From DASUPK01 sp963736305 (lineage in GTDB: Bacteria; Actinomycetota; Thermoleophilia; Solirubrobacterales; 70-9), in contig CAVTOD010000005.1 in NCBI GenBank assembly GCA_963736305.1, positions 310,001 through 374,000 on the forward strand: DNA of 64,000 nucleotides. Reading direction: 5' to 3'. How positions within the stretch are numbered: the first letter of the stretch is position 1; each line of letters begins with the position of its first letter. Made by a program: the position numbers and the translations under genes. The notes beneath the pieces were generated by a model. It was given only the letters and a program-made list of their open reading frames with translations, made no database searches and had not been told where the DNA came from. Positions 8,685-16,405 of the stretch are shown in pieces.

Positions 8685-9491
8685 TCAGGAGCGCTCCACC
8701 ACCAGCAGCGTCTGCGCCGCACGCCCGATCGGGCCGCGCTCGTCGAGCAGGCGGGTATCGGCCATCCCCACGCCGTTCGGCTCGGGCCGGGTCACCGCCT
8801 CCAGGCAGACCCACTCGCCCTCTGGCATGCGGTGCAGGTGAACGGTGAGGTCCACGTTGATGAAGAGGTAGGTGCTCCAGTCGAGCGCGGCGCTCACCCC
8901 GTTCCCGGAATCCGCGGCCGCCAGGACGCGTTGCAGCGGCGAGGGCTCCTCGCCGGGAACCAGCGGGACGCGCATTCGCATCCAAACCGTCGCGGGCCCG
9001 AGCTCCATGAACGCTCCCGCGGTGAAGCGGTAGTCCATCGCCGTGTGGTACCCGACCTCGTAGCCGGTGTGGAAGAACTCGCCCGCCTCACCCCGCTCCG
9101 GGCCGGGCGGAGGATCGGAAGGCGAGGCTGGGGCCTCGAAGGCCACCTGCTCCGTTCGCAGCCGCCAGCCCTGCGCCCTCATCACGGGCTCCCCGGACTC
9201 GCCGGCGAGGAGGGCCTGGAACATCTCGACCCGCCTCCCGGGTCGAATGATCTCCGCCTCGACACGGAGCGGCGCGATCGGGATCGAGCGCAGCACCTCG
9301 TAGGTGATCCTGCCCACCTGGGCGCGTGGCCCATCGCCGCCGCCGATCCGGCCCCCTCCCAAGCGCTCCACCTCGCGGCCGATCAGCGCCGCGGGCGGGC
9401 CGGCGTGCTGGGCGTCCGGATCCCAGGGCCCACGGGTGAGCTCGGTGGCGAGGTAGAGATCGCCGTCCGGCTCGTAGAAGGAGTCGGGCAC
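8685..9491 (-). CDS. Acyl-CoA thioesterase-like double-hotdog protein
   Basis: 268 residues beginning at GTG 9491. The N-terminal pattern (ATELTRGPWDPDAQHAGPP AALIGREVE) and the C-terminal hotdog half with DWSTYLFINVDLTVHLHR and WVCLEAVT match the actinobacterial TesB-like thioesterase family, two hotdog folds in tandem. Such proteins hydrolyse acyl-CoA in the cytoplasm; the specific chain length cannot be read. It is divergent from the NTF2-like gene with 25 bases between starts. Confidence 0.85.
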   Translation of the reverse strand: MPDSFYEPDGDLYLATELTRGPWDPDAQHAGPPAALIGREVERLGGGRIGGGDGPRAQVGRITYEVLRSIPIAPLRVEAEIIRPGRRVEMFQALLAGESGEPVMRAQGWRLRTEQVAFEAPASPSDPPPGPERGEAGEFFHTGYEVGYHTAMDYRFTAGAFMELGPATVWMRMRVPLVPGEEPSPLQRVLAAADSGNGVSAALDWSTYLFINVDLTVHLHRMPEGEWVCLEAVTRPEPNGVGMADTRLLDERGPIGRAAQTLLVVERS

Positions 9492-9516
9492 GCGGGGATC
9501 CTAGGATCCGGGGTCG

Positions 9517-9933
9517 ATGACCGCCTTCGAGGGCCTCGGCCCCGCCGACGCCAAGGAGTTCGCCGAGTCCTGGCTGCCGGCCTGGACGGGCAACGACCCT
9601 GAGCGCCTGGTGGCCTTCTACACCGAGGACGCGTTCTACAGCGACCCCGCGGTCCCGGATGGTGTGCAGGGCAAGGAGGCCCTACTTGCCTACTTCCGGG
9701 CGCTGCTCGCCCGCTTCCCCGACTGGGAGTGGACCAACACCCGCGCCACACCGATAGAGAGCGGCTTCCTCAACCACTGGCACGCCACGGTCCCCGTCGG
9801 CTCGACGGTGATCGAGTGCGACGGCGTCTGCACGGTCCAGCTTCAGGACGGGCTGATCGAGCGCAACGAGGTGTTCTTCGACCGCGCGGAGCTGCTGGCG
9901 GCGATCGCGGAGATGGAGGTCGGCGCCGAGTAA
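9517..9933 (+). CDS. NTF2/SnoaL-like small protein
   Basis: 138 residues with the cone-shaped NTF2-like pattern: FAESWLPAWTGNDPERLVAF then YTEDAFYSDP, a GKEALLAYFRALLARFPDW helix and a closing beta sheet. Proteins of this fold bind small hydrophobic ligands or act as isomerases or hydrolases. No catalytic assignment is possible here. A second, distant relative lies inside the nuo operon at 24509. Confidence 0.82.
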   Translation: MTAFEGLGPADAKEFAESWLPAWTGNDPERLVAFYTEDAFYSDPAVPDGVQGKEALLAYFRALLARFPDWEWTNTRATPIESGFLNHWHATVPVGSTVIECDGVCTVQLQDGLIERNEVFFDRAELLAAIAEMEVGAE

Positions 9934-9962
9934 CGCGGAGAACACTCGCTGGACTGTGTATT

Positions 9963-9982
9963 CGACCGGGTTAACCTGGTCG
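9963..9982. promoter_or_regulatory. Imperfect 20-bp palindrome upstream of msrB
   Basis: CGACCGGGTT followed by AACCTGGTCG forms a palindrome with one mismatched pair in ten. It lies 28 bases before the msrB start codon, where a repressor operator or promoter-overlapping site would be expected. No other copy was found in the window. Confidence 0.4.
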
Positions 9983-10010
9983 ATACCCCGAGGAAGCGAG
10001 GTAAGAGAAC

Positions 10011-10418
10011 TTGGAGAAGGTCAAGAAGAGCGAGCAGGAGTGGCGCCAGGATCTGACGCCGGAGCAGTACGAGGTCGTGCGCAAGAAGGGCACAGAGGCA
10101 CCGTTCACGAGCGAGCTGAACGACGTCAAGGACCCCGGCACGTTCAAGTGTGTGGCCTGCGGCGAGCCGCTGTTCACCTCCGAGACGAAGTTCGACTCAG
10201 GCACCGGCTGGCCGAGCTTCTACGCACCGGTGGACGAGGAGAGGGTCGAGACCGAGGCCGACAACAGCCTGTTCATGAAGCGGACCGAGGTGCTCTGCTC
10301 GAAGTGCGATGCGCACCTGGGACACGTCTTCGACGACGGACCGGCCGACAAGACCGGCCTTCGGTACTGCATCAACGGCTGCGCCCTCGAGTTCGACCCC
10401 GAGGACTCAGACTCGTAG
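10011..10418 (+). CDS. msrB: Peptide-methionine (R)-S-oxide reductase
   Basis: A 135-residue MsrB that reduces methionine-R-sulfoxide in oxidised proteins. Zinc-binding pairs CxxC are at residues 47/50 and 96/99. GTGWPSF, HLGHVF and the catalytic Cys120 in RYCIN are all present, and length is normal for the family. Cys124 is additional and might serve as a resolving residue (inference). The start is TTG at 10011, preceded by GAGGT; no ATG is available without losing the N-terminal helix. A palindrome lies upstream and the stop is 7 bases from the convergent response regulator. Confidence 0.95.
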   Translation: MEKVKKSEQEWRQDLTPEQYEVVRKKGTEAPFTSELNDVKDPGTFKCVACGEPLFTSETKFDSGTGWPSFYAPVDEERVETEADNSLFMKRTEVLCSKCDAHLGHVFDDGPADKTGLRYCINGCALEFDPEDSDS

Positions 10419-10425
10419 GTCTAGC

Positions 10426-11067
10426 TCAGACCTTGCCGCCGGCGCCCAGGTAGCTGAAGCGCACGGCGAGGGCAACCGCCTCGGTCCGCGTGTCGACCTC
10501 CATCCGGGCGATCGCGTTCCGGACATGGGTGTGAACCGTGGCGGGGCTGAGTGAGAGCCGGTCGGCGATCTGCTTGACGCGCAGGCCCTCCGCGAGCAAT
10601 TCGAGGATCTCACGCTCGCGGGGGGTCAGCTCGAGCAGCTTCTCGACCTCACCAGCGCCCTGGCCGAGCTCGGTGCCGACGAAGGTGCCGCCACCCGCGA
10701 CGACCTCGATCGCGCGGGCGATGTCCTCGCTCGGCGCGGACTTCAGCACGTAGCCGGAGGCCCCGGCGCGCAGGGCCAGGGTCAGCAGGTCAGGCTGGGC
10801 GTGGGCGGTGAAGATGATCACCCGGGTTTCGGGCCGGGCCTTGAGGATGTCCTTGGTGGCGTCGATGCCGTCCTTGCCCGGCAGCTCGACGTCCACGATG
10901 CAGACGTCGGGCTCGAGCTCCCTGACGCGGTCGACCACCTCCTCACCGGTCTCGGCCTCGCCGACGATCTCGACGCCTTCAACCGCGGCCATCCGTGCCT
11001 TGATTGCCTCGCGAACGATCTCGTGGTCGTCACAGAGGACTACTCGCTTGGGAGTCGAGGGGCTCAT
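10426..11067 (-). CDS. NarL/LuxR-family response regulator
   Basis: 213 residues. The receiver domain (~1-125) has the acidic pair in VVLCDDHE, the phospho-acceptor Asp in CIVDVELPG and the conserved Lys in VLKSAPS. A C-terminal LuxR helix-turn-helix follows (LTPREREILELLAEGLRVKQ). It should bind DNA upon phosphorylation by an unlinked sensor kinase; none is adjacent. Its ATG abuts the TAA of serS with no spacer, so it is translated from the same mRNA. Confidence 0.93.
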   Translation of the reverse strand: MSPSTPKRVVLCDDHEIVREAIKARMAAVEGVEIVGEAETGEEVVDRVRELEPDVCIVDVELPGKDGIDATKDILKARPETRVIIFTAHAQPDLLTLALRAGASGYVLKSAPSEDIARAIEVVAGGGTFVGTELGQGAGEVEKLLELTPREREILELLAEGLRVKQIADRLSLSPATVHTHVRNAIARMEVDTRTEAVALAVRFSYLGAGGKV

Positions 11068-12348
11068 TTATGTGGGAATCCTCTCTGGAGCGCCAAAATC
11101 CTGCAATGCGGCGGGGAGTTGCACCGTTCCGTCCTCTGACTGTCCGTTCTCCAGCAGCGCGATCAACGTTCGACCCACAGCCACCGCAGTTCCGTTCAGC
11201 GTGTGCACGGGTTCCGGGGATTCTCCTTGGGCGGGACGGTACCGGGCCGACAGGCGTCTTGCCTGGTAGTCGGTCGTGTTGGAGCAGCTTGTCAGTTCTC
11301 GGTAGCGCTGTTCACTCGGGATCCACCCCTCGCAATCGAACTTGCGGGCGGCCGGAGCGCCCAAATCGCCGACCGCGATGTCGACCACGCGGTAGGAAAT
11401 CTCGAGCGCGCCGAGGATGCCCTCCTGGATCGCGAGGATGCGCTCGTGCTCCTCGGCACTGGATCCCGGCTCGACGAAGCTGAACATCTCGACCTTGTCG
11501 AACTGGTGGACGCGGAAGATCCCGCGCGTGTCGCGCCCAGCCGCCCCCGCCTCTCGGCGAAAGCAGGTCGAGAAGCCGGCGTAGCGCTTGGGCAGCTCCC
11601 CGGGCTCCATGATCCGATCGGCCTGCAGCGCGGCGAGCGACACCTCAGAGGTCCCCACGAGAAAGAGCTCGTCCCGCGGGATCTCATAGATCATCTCCCG
11701 CTCGCCGGGGAAGTAGCCCGTCCCGTACAGCGCCTTCTCGCGGACCAGCACCGGCGGGATCGTGGGCTCGAATCCCTCGGCGCGCACGCGCTCCATCGCG
11801 AAGCGCACGAGCGCGAACTCGAGCATGGCGAGGTCGCCGAGCAGATAGGCGAAGCGCGATCCGGAGGCCTCGGCGGCCGCCTCCATCTCGATCCACCCGT
11901 GGCGCTGGGCCAGGTCGAGGTGGTCGAGCGGGTCGAAGCCGAGATCCGGCTTCTCCCCCACCTCCCGCAGCGTGACGTTGTCCTCCTCCGTCTCGCCGTC
12001 CGGAGCCTCGGGCGCGGGCAGGTTCGGCAATGAGGTGAGCAGCTCGTCGCGCTTCTCACTCAGCTCCCCAAGCTGTGGCTCCAGCTCCTTGAGCTCGGAC
12101 TTGAACGCGCTGGAAGCGTCGCGAGCCTGCTTGAACTCCGGGTCGTCGGTCTTGCCCGCCTTGGCGGCCTCCTGGATCTCTGCCGAGAGCTTGTTCTGCT
12201 CCGCGCGGATCTGGTCGATCCGCGTGTTCAGCTCGCGCCGTCGCTCATCGGCGGCGATCAGCTCGTCGAGCTGCTCGGCCGCGCCTCGTCTCGCCAGCGC
12301 TGAGCGGACCGACTCGGGGTCGCTGCGGATCTGCTTGAGGTCGAGCGT
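11068..12348 (-). CDS. serS: Seryl-tRNA synthetase with apparent ACG start
   Basis: Charges tRNA-Ser. The class II core shows motif 2 CFRREAGAAGRDTRG, then HQFDKVEMF, and motif 3 HTLNGTAVAVGRTL. The N-terminal tRNA-binding coiled coil lies upstream of the first TTG (12030): LDLKQIRSDPESVRSALARR and a long helical arm are read in the same frame to 12346-12348. Family members begin with Met exactly before LDLKQIR; here that codon is ACG. There is no ATG, GTG or TTG anywhere upstream in this frame. Starting at ACG gives 426 residues, the normal length. GGCGGAG just upstream could act as ribosome site. A T-to-C sequencing error is the alternative. Confidence 0.9.
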   Translation of the reverse strand, partial: TLDLKQIRSDPESVRSALARRGAAEQLDELIAADERRRELNTRIDQIRAEQNKLSAEIQEAAKAGKTDDPEFKQARDASSAFKSELKELEPQLGELSEKRDELLTSLPNLPAPEAPDGETEEDNVTLREVGEKPDLGFDPLDHLDLAQRHGWIEMEAAAEASGSRFAYLLGDLAMLEFALVRFAMERVRAEGFEPTIPPVLVREKALYGTGYFPGEREMIYEIPRDELFLVGTSEVSLAALQADRIMEPGELPKRYAGFSTCFRREAGAAGRDTRGIFRVHQFDKVEMFSFVEPGSSAEEHERILAIQEGILGALEISYRVVDIAVGDLGAPAARKFDCEGWIPSEQRYRELTSCSNTTDYQARRLSARYRPAQGESPEPVHTLNGTAVAVGRTLIALLENGQSEDGTVQLPAALQDFGAPERIPT

Positions 12349-12368
12349 GGCTCCGCCCCGCGCGCTGC

Positions 12369-12770
12369 CTAGGGAGCTGCCGTCGAGGTCGTCGACGCCG
12401 GCCGTGGGGAGTTGACCACGTCCTGCCCCGCGTACTTCGCGACGAACGCCGCGACCTTGTTGGCGTCATCGCCGACGACGATGTTCTGAGGCATGATCGC
12501 CCCGGAGAAGCCGCCGTTCCGGATCGCATAGATCACGTCGCCGAGCGTCTCCTGGCGCTGATCGAGGTTCGGGCCCTGGACCCGCTCCGAGCGGTTGGCG
12601 GTCCCCTCGGTCCCGGCCGGCGTCAGCGTGTGGCAGCCGGCGCAGCGCTCAGAGAACATCTGGGCCCCCTCGTGGTTCGGATCGTTACCCGGAACCTGGA
12701 CGCCCTGCGTCCCGCAACCGGCGGCGATCACGACCACGGCAACTGCGATCAATAGAAATGCCCCTCGCAC
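12369..12770 (-). CDS. Lipoprotein c-type cytochrome
   Basis: 133 residues. An N-terminal lipoprotein signal (LLIAVAVVVIAAGC; lipobox Cys19) anchors it to the outer face of the membrane. A single heme c site CAGCH and a distal Met in AIMPQN define a class I cytochrome c. It would carry electrons between membrane complexes outside the cytoplasm. It precedes serS by 20 bases on the same strand and is divergent from a flavin reductase gene 39 bases away. Confidence 0.92.
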   Translation of the reverse strand: MRGAFLLIAVAVVVIAAGCGTQGVQVPGNDPNHEGAQMFSERCAGCHTLTPAGTEGTANRSERVQGPNLDQRQETLGDVIYAIRNGGFSGAIMPQNIVVGDDANKVAAFVAKYAGQDVVNSPRPASTTSTAAP

Positions 12771-12809
12771 GCGGCGGGATCATATGTCAGCGTCGCGTAG
12801 CGTTCTTCC

Positions 12810-13292
12810 ATGGCCGTCAAACCCGAGGACTTCCGAGCGGCGCTCGGCGCTTACGCCACCGGCGTCACCATCGTCACCGCGATCGGCCCCAATGGCCCTT
12901 CCGGCGCCACCGCCAACGCGGTCACCTCGCTGTCGCTGGACCCGCCGATGATGCTCGCCTGCCTCGACCGCGGCTCCCGCACGCTCACGTCGGTGCGCGA
13001 GCAGGGGCGCTTCGGAGTGAACGCCCTGGCCGCCGGGCAGGACGAGCTTGCGCGGCGCTTCGCCGGCAAGGACGCGGAGGCGGCGAAATGGACCGACGTC
13101 GAATGGTCGGAGAGCGACCAGCTCCCGCGCCTGGCCGGCAACCTGATGTGGGTCGCCTGTGAGCTGCGTGACCTGATCGACGGAGGCGACCACCTGATCC
13201 TGACCGGCAACGTGCTGGCGGTCGACTCGCGCGAGGGCAATCCCCTGCTCTTCCACCGCGGCGCCTACCGAGACCTGCTGGCTGAGAGCTAG
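12810..13292 (+). CDS. Flavin reductase-like FMN-binding protein
   Basis: 160 residues of the flavin reductase split-barrel family: FRAALGAYATGVTIVTA, then GATANAVTSLSLDPPMMLAC and GRFGVNALAAGQ. These proteins reduce FMN or FAD with NAD(P)H, often as the small component of a two-component monooxygenase. No oxygenase gene is adjacent, so its partner is unknown. A long hairpin 50 bases downstream may end the transcript. Confidence 0.9.
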   Translation: MAVKPEDFRAALGAYATGVTIVTAIGPNGPSGATANAVTSLSLDPPMMLACLDRGSRTLTSVREQGRFGVNALAAGQDELARRFAGKDAEAAKWTDVEWSESDQLPRLAGNLMWVACELRDLIDGGDHLILTGNVLAVDSREGNPLLFHRGAYRDLLAES

Positions 13293-13342
13293 TACGAACA
13301 CCCGCAATCAAGGGGCGCGGGACCGGGCTAAACGGCGGCCTC

Positions 13343-13381
13343 GGGGCGGGTTCATTCCGCTGAGCGAAAGGAACCCGCCCC
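13343..13381. terminator. Hairpin between convergent genes
   Basis: An 11-bp perfect stem (GGGGCGGGTTC with GAACCCGCCCC) surrounds a 17-nt loop. It lies between the flavin reductase stop and the end of the broken HxlR gene, and so could terminate in both directions. No U tract. Confidence 0.6.
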
Positions 13382-13386
13382 AACAC

Positions 13387-13987
13387 CTATGTGACTGCCC
13401 GAAAGAGGGATCGAACCGCTGGGCGACTCCCACCTACCGCGATGTTCCCAGCGTCAACCGCCTTCCCCAGCGCTTTCCCGCCGAAGACGACCGCGGCAAT
13501 GGCGCCCGTGTCAGCGCGGATCGTGGCGTCGGGAGCATCGACTTCCCCACGCTCGGCTTCGAAACGCCCCCCTTCACCGCGACCTTGAATGGGATCTCCC
13601 CGAGCCGGAGTTCATACGTTGCGTCGAGGCCCTCCGCCTTCGCCGGCTGGAATGTCGCCTTCAGCGCGAGGACCAGAGAGTCCGGACCCATCTGCGCATC
13701 GCTGGGGAATGACGGCGATGGCTCGCCCAGCGACCGAGCGACAGCACGGCCGGCTCGAGCTCGCGCCCCCATTCGGTCAGCTCGTAGACCTGAGTCGCGG
13801 CTGGGGGAGCGAGCTTCCGTCGTCCCACGATTCCCGACTCCTCGAGCTCGCGCAGGCGCTGGCCGAGGACGTTCGGGCTGATGTCGGGAAGCCCGGTGCG
13901 CAGATCCGTGAAGCGCTTCGGGCCGAGGAGCAGCTCGCGCACCACGAGCAGCGCCCAACGCTGCCCGAGCCCGGGTGGCGCCTTCAC
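13387..13987 (-). pseudogene. HxlR-type transcriptional regulator with SCP2-like C-terminus, frameshifted
   Basis: The first ~90 codons from GTG 13987 encode a winged helix (RWALLVVRELLLGPKRFTDL, LPDISPNVLGQRLRELEE, VYELTEWGRELEP). The usual N-terminal CPVARAL-type segment is missing. Near 13721 the conserved sequence jumps frame (PDSLVLALKATFQPAKAEGL, then YELRLGEIPF), so the original frame reaches a stop at 13661. In a run of six G (~13568-13573) it jumps back, continuing DAPDATIRADTGAIAAVVFG to TAG at 13387. One inserted and one lost base would explain this. It is divergent from a VOC gene with 20 bases between. Sequencing error remains possible. Confidence 0.75.
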
Positions 13988-14007
13988 GACGAATACGAGG
14001 AGGAACG

Positions 14008-14826
14008 ATGAGCGAGCGAGACGGATACGAACACGGCGTTCCCTGCTTCGTCTCCGGCGTCTTCCCCGACCCCGAAGCAGCGGTCTCCTTCTATGGGGAG
14101 CTGTTCGGCTGGGACACCGAGAACCTGATGCCGGCCGACCCCCCCGGCGACTACTTCGTCTGCCGGCTGCGAGGCCGCGACGTCGCCGCGATCGTCTCCC
14201 AGCACGGCGCGCCGGCGCCGCCGGAGGCCGTGTGGACGACCCTCGTCTCGGTGGAGAGCGTGGACGAGGCCGCGTCGAGGGCGGCGAACGCGGGCGGCAA
14301 GGTGATCGGCGAGCCCTTCGACTCGCCCGGCGGCGGCCGCCAGGCGGTCCTGGCCGACCCTGCCGGGGCGGTCTTCTCCGTCTGGGAGCCGCGCGAGCGC
14401 CACGGCGCCCAGCTCGTCAACGAGCCGAGCGCCTGGTCGATGAGCGCGCTCACCACCGATGACCCGGAGGCGGCGAAGCGCTTCTACACCGAGGTCTTCG
14501 GCTGGGACACGAAGAGCTTCGACATGGGCGGCGCCGAGCTGGTCATGTGGACCGTCCCGGGCTACGTCGGCGGGGAGCCCCAGCAGCCGGTGCCGCGCGA
14601 CGTCGTCGCCACCATGCTGCCGCCGGATGCGGACGGCGAGGCCCCTCCCCACTGGAGCGTGGACTTCTGGATCGCGGACGTCGATGACGCCGCGGCCAAG
14701 GTCTCCGAGCTGGGCGGACAGGTGCTGGCCCCGGCCTACGACATCCCCAACACCGGCCTCAGGCAGGCGGTCGTGATGGACCCGCAGGGCGCGGCCTTCT
14801 CGCTCACCCAGCCGCCCGGCGTCTAG
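14008..14826 (+). CDS. Two-domain VOC (glyoxalase/dioxygenase-fold) protein
   Basis: 272 residues made of two vicinal-oxygen-chelate modules: FPDPEAAVSFYGELFGWDT at ~16-34 and TTDDPEAAKRFYTEVFGWDT at ~149-168. Each ends in a DPxGAxFS strand. Paired modules of this type (CFP-30B/27-kDa-antigen-like) are common in actinobacteria; substrates are mostly unknown. GAGGAGG sits just before the ATG at 14008. The stop shares CTAG with the convergent membrane gene. Confidence 0.88.
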   Translation: MSERDGYEHGVPCFVSGVFPDPEAAVSFYGELFGWDTENLMPADPPGDYFVCRLRGRDVAAIVSQHGAPAPPEAVWTTLVSVESVDEAASRAANAGGKVIGEPFDSPGGGRQAVLADPAGAVFSVWEPRERHGAQLVNEPSAWSMSALTTDDPEAAKRFYTEVFGWDTKSFDMGGAELVMWTVPGYVGGEPQQPVPRDVVATMLPPDADGEAPPHWSVDFWIADVDDAAAKVSELGGQVLAPAYDIPNTGLRQAVVMDPQGAAFSLTQPPGV

Positions 14827-15254
14827 AACGCCGAGCTGGTGCCGGCCGCCCGCAGCGCCAGCAGAAAGATCACGAGACAGGCGGTGGCCATGATCCCGGT
14901 CTCTCGCCGGACGATCGCGAAGGCGATCTGCGTCTGGCGCTCCTCCGGCAGCGACCGGAACTCGGTATCGCCGAGCTCCTGAGCCGCGGACCCCGCCCGG
15001 ATCAGCTCGGCGAGCAGCGAGATCACCAGCGGCAGCCCGCCGTAGAGGTAGTGCAGCTCGTCGGCGTGGTGGCCGCCGAAGGCGAGCGCCAGCCCGAGCA
15101 CCGCCTGAAGCATCACGGTCACCTGCGCGATCCGCAGCGCGTACCAGAACCCGACGGTCGGCCGGCGCTCGAGCCAGGCGATCCCGCCCCAGACCCCCGC
15201 CACGAGATTGGCGGCGATCAGGCAGACACCGACGACGAGATGGACTTCCGGCAC
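14823..15254 (-). CDS. Four-helix integral membrane protein, unknown
   Basis: 143 residues with four predicted membrane spans (near residues 5-28, 38-62, 68-88 and 120-138). A short charged loop between spans 3 and 4 carries RSLPEERQTQIAFAIVRRE. I do not recognise the family. It is divergently placed relative to nuoA (135 bases) and may be controlled together with it, but nothing in the sequence proves a respiratory role. Confidence 0.7.
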   Translation of the reverse strand: MPEVHLVVGVCLIAANLVAGVWGGIAWLERRPTVGFWYALRIAQVTVMLQAVLGLALAFGGHHADELHYLYGGLPLVISLLAELIRAGSAAQELGDTEFRSLPEERQTQIAFAIVRRETGIMATACLVIFLLALRAAGTSSAF

Positions 15255-15345
15255 GGCCGCGGCAGCTTAGGTGGTCCGAGACGTCAAAGCCGCTCGAAAG
15301 GGTCGGGATTCGGCTTGCTGATGCGGAAAAGCACTATGTAACACC

Positions 15346-15377
15346 TTGCTACAAAGTCGCCGACGCGGTGGTATAAC
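15346..15377 (+). promoter_or_regulatory. Probable extended -10 promoter of the nuo operon
   Basis: TGGTATAAC (15369-15377) is an extended -10 element. TTGCTA at 15346-15351 is a possible -35 with a long 20-base spacer. Transcription would start near 15384, only about six bases before the GTG of nuoA, giving an almost leaderless message. Confidence 0.45.
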
Positions 15378-15389
15378 GCCCAGCGGACC

Positions 15390-15749
15390 GTGCTTCAGAG
15401 CTATCTCCCAGTTCTCGTGTTCGCAGGCCTCGGGATCATCGTGGGAGGCGCTTTCGCACTGCTCAACTCGATCACCGGGCCGAAGCGTCCGAACCCGATC
15501 AAGGGGCAGCCGTATGAGTGCGGCCTCCCCTCTCACATCACCCGCACGTTCCGATTCGGCGTGAGCTTCTACATGATCGCGATGCTCTTCATCCTGTTCG
15601 ACATCGAGGTCGTCTTCCTGTATCCGGTCGGCGTCCTCGTGCACGCCACCAAGAGCGTGTTCGTCCTCGGAGAGATCCTCGTCTTCGTCGCGCTGTTGCT
15701 CGTCGCCCTGGTCTTCGTCTGGCGTCGAGGAGCGCTCGATTGGAAGTAG
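15390..15749 (+). CDS. nuoA: NADH-quinone oxidoreductase subunit A
   Basis: A 119-residue membrane subunit of complex I with three spans. It keeps the family signature KGQPYECGLPSHI with the conserved Cys and the acidic pair in ILFDIEVVFLYP in span 2. It helps form the quinone chamber and E-channel. GTG start at 15390; this is the first gene of a complete nuoA-N operon and the promoter is immediately upstream. Confidence 0.97.
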   Translation: MLQSYLPVLVFAGLGIIVGGAFALLNSITGPKRPNPIKGQPYECGLPSHITRTFRFGVSFYMIAMLFILFDIEVVFLYPVGVLVHATKSVFVLGEILVFVALLLVALVFVWRRGALDWK

Positions 15750-16405
15750 AGAGGGAGAGCCTCAGAGCCCGCCAGCTGCGCGCCAGGGACCTGCTGCGCG
15801 GGGACCTGGAGGGCCGCGACCTCGAGGAGTACGTCGAGGAGCGCCTGCTCACCACGACGCTCGAGAGCGCGCTCAACTGGGGTCGTGCCAACGCTCTCTT
15901 CCCGCTCACCTTCGGTCTCGCCTGCTGCGCCATCGAGATGATGTCGATGGTCACCTCGCGCTACGACATCGCCCGGTTCGGGGCCGAGGCGTTCCGGGCG
16001 TCCCCGCGGCAGGCGGACATGATCATCCTCTCCGGACGCGTCTCGATCAAGATGGCGCCGGTCATCCGCCGGGTCTACGACCAGATGCTGGAGCCCAAGT
16101 GGGTGATCGCGATGGGGGCCTGCTCGTCCTCGGGCGGCATGTTCTCGAACTATGCCGTGGTCCAGGGGGCCGACAAGTTCATGCCGGTCGACATCCACGT
16201 CCCCGGCTGCCCGCCGCGCCCCGAGGCGCTGCTCCATGGCTTCAACAAGCTGCAGCGGCTGGTTCGCGGCCAGCCCGACCTCGGCTGGCGCGAGCGCTAC
16301 AACGCCTCCGGCACCGAGGAGTGGGCCCGGTTCGAGAGCGGCAAGCCCACGCCGGAGGCGATCGAGCGGGCCGCGCTCGCGGTCCGGGAGCCCGAGGATG
16401 CCTGA
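15740..16405 (+). CDS. nuoB: NADH-quinone oxidoreductase subunit B (cluster N2)
   Basis: 221 residues. It carries the N2 [4Fe-4S] cluster that passes electrons to quinone: LACCAIEMM (tandem Cys), then GACSSSGGMF and VPGCPPRPEAL. The only usable start is TTG at 15740, overlapping the end of nuoA by ten bases, with AGGAG eight bases upstream. This gives a charged N-terminal extension (~35 residues, RARQLRARDLLRGDLEGRDL) before the conserved core. Peripheral arm of complex I at the cytoplasmic face. Confidence 0.96.
   Translation: MEVERESLRARQLRARDLLRGDLEGRDLEEYVEERLLTTTLESALNWGRANALFPLTFGLACCAIEMMSMVTSRYDIARFGAEAFRASPRQADMIILSGRVSIKMAPVIRRVYDQMLEPKWVIAMGACSSSGGMFSNYAVVQGADKFMPVDIHVPGCPPRPEALLHGFNKLQRLVRGQPDLGWRERYNASGTEEWARFESGKPTPEAIERAALAVREPEDA

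Noticed and set aside
14811..14826. PPGV-type codons at gene ends (VOC, ThyX-like) resembling the nuoG insert peptide
   Set aside because: The DNA around them lacks the core and long arms. The residue likeness is simple GC-rich codon usage.
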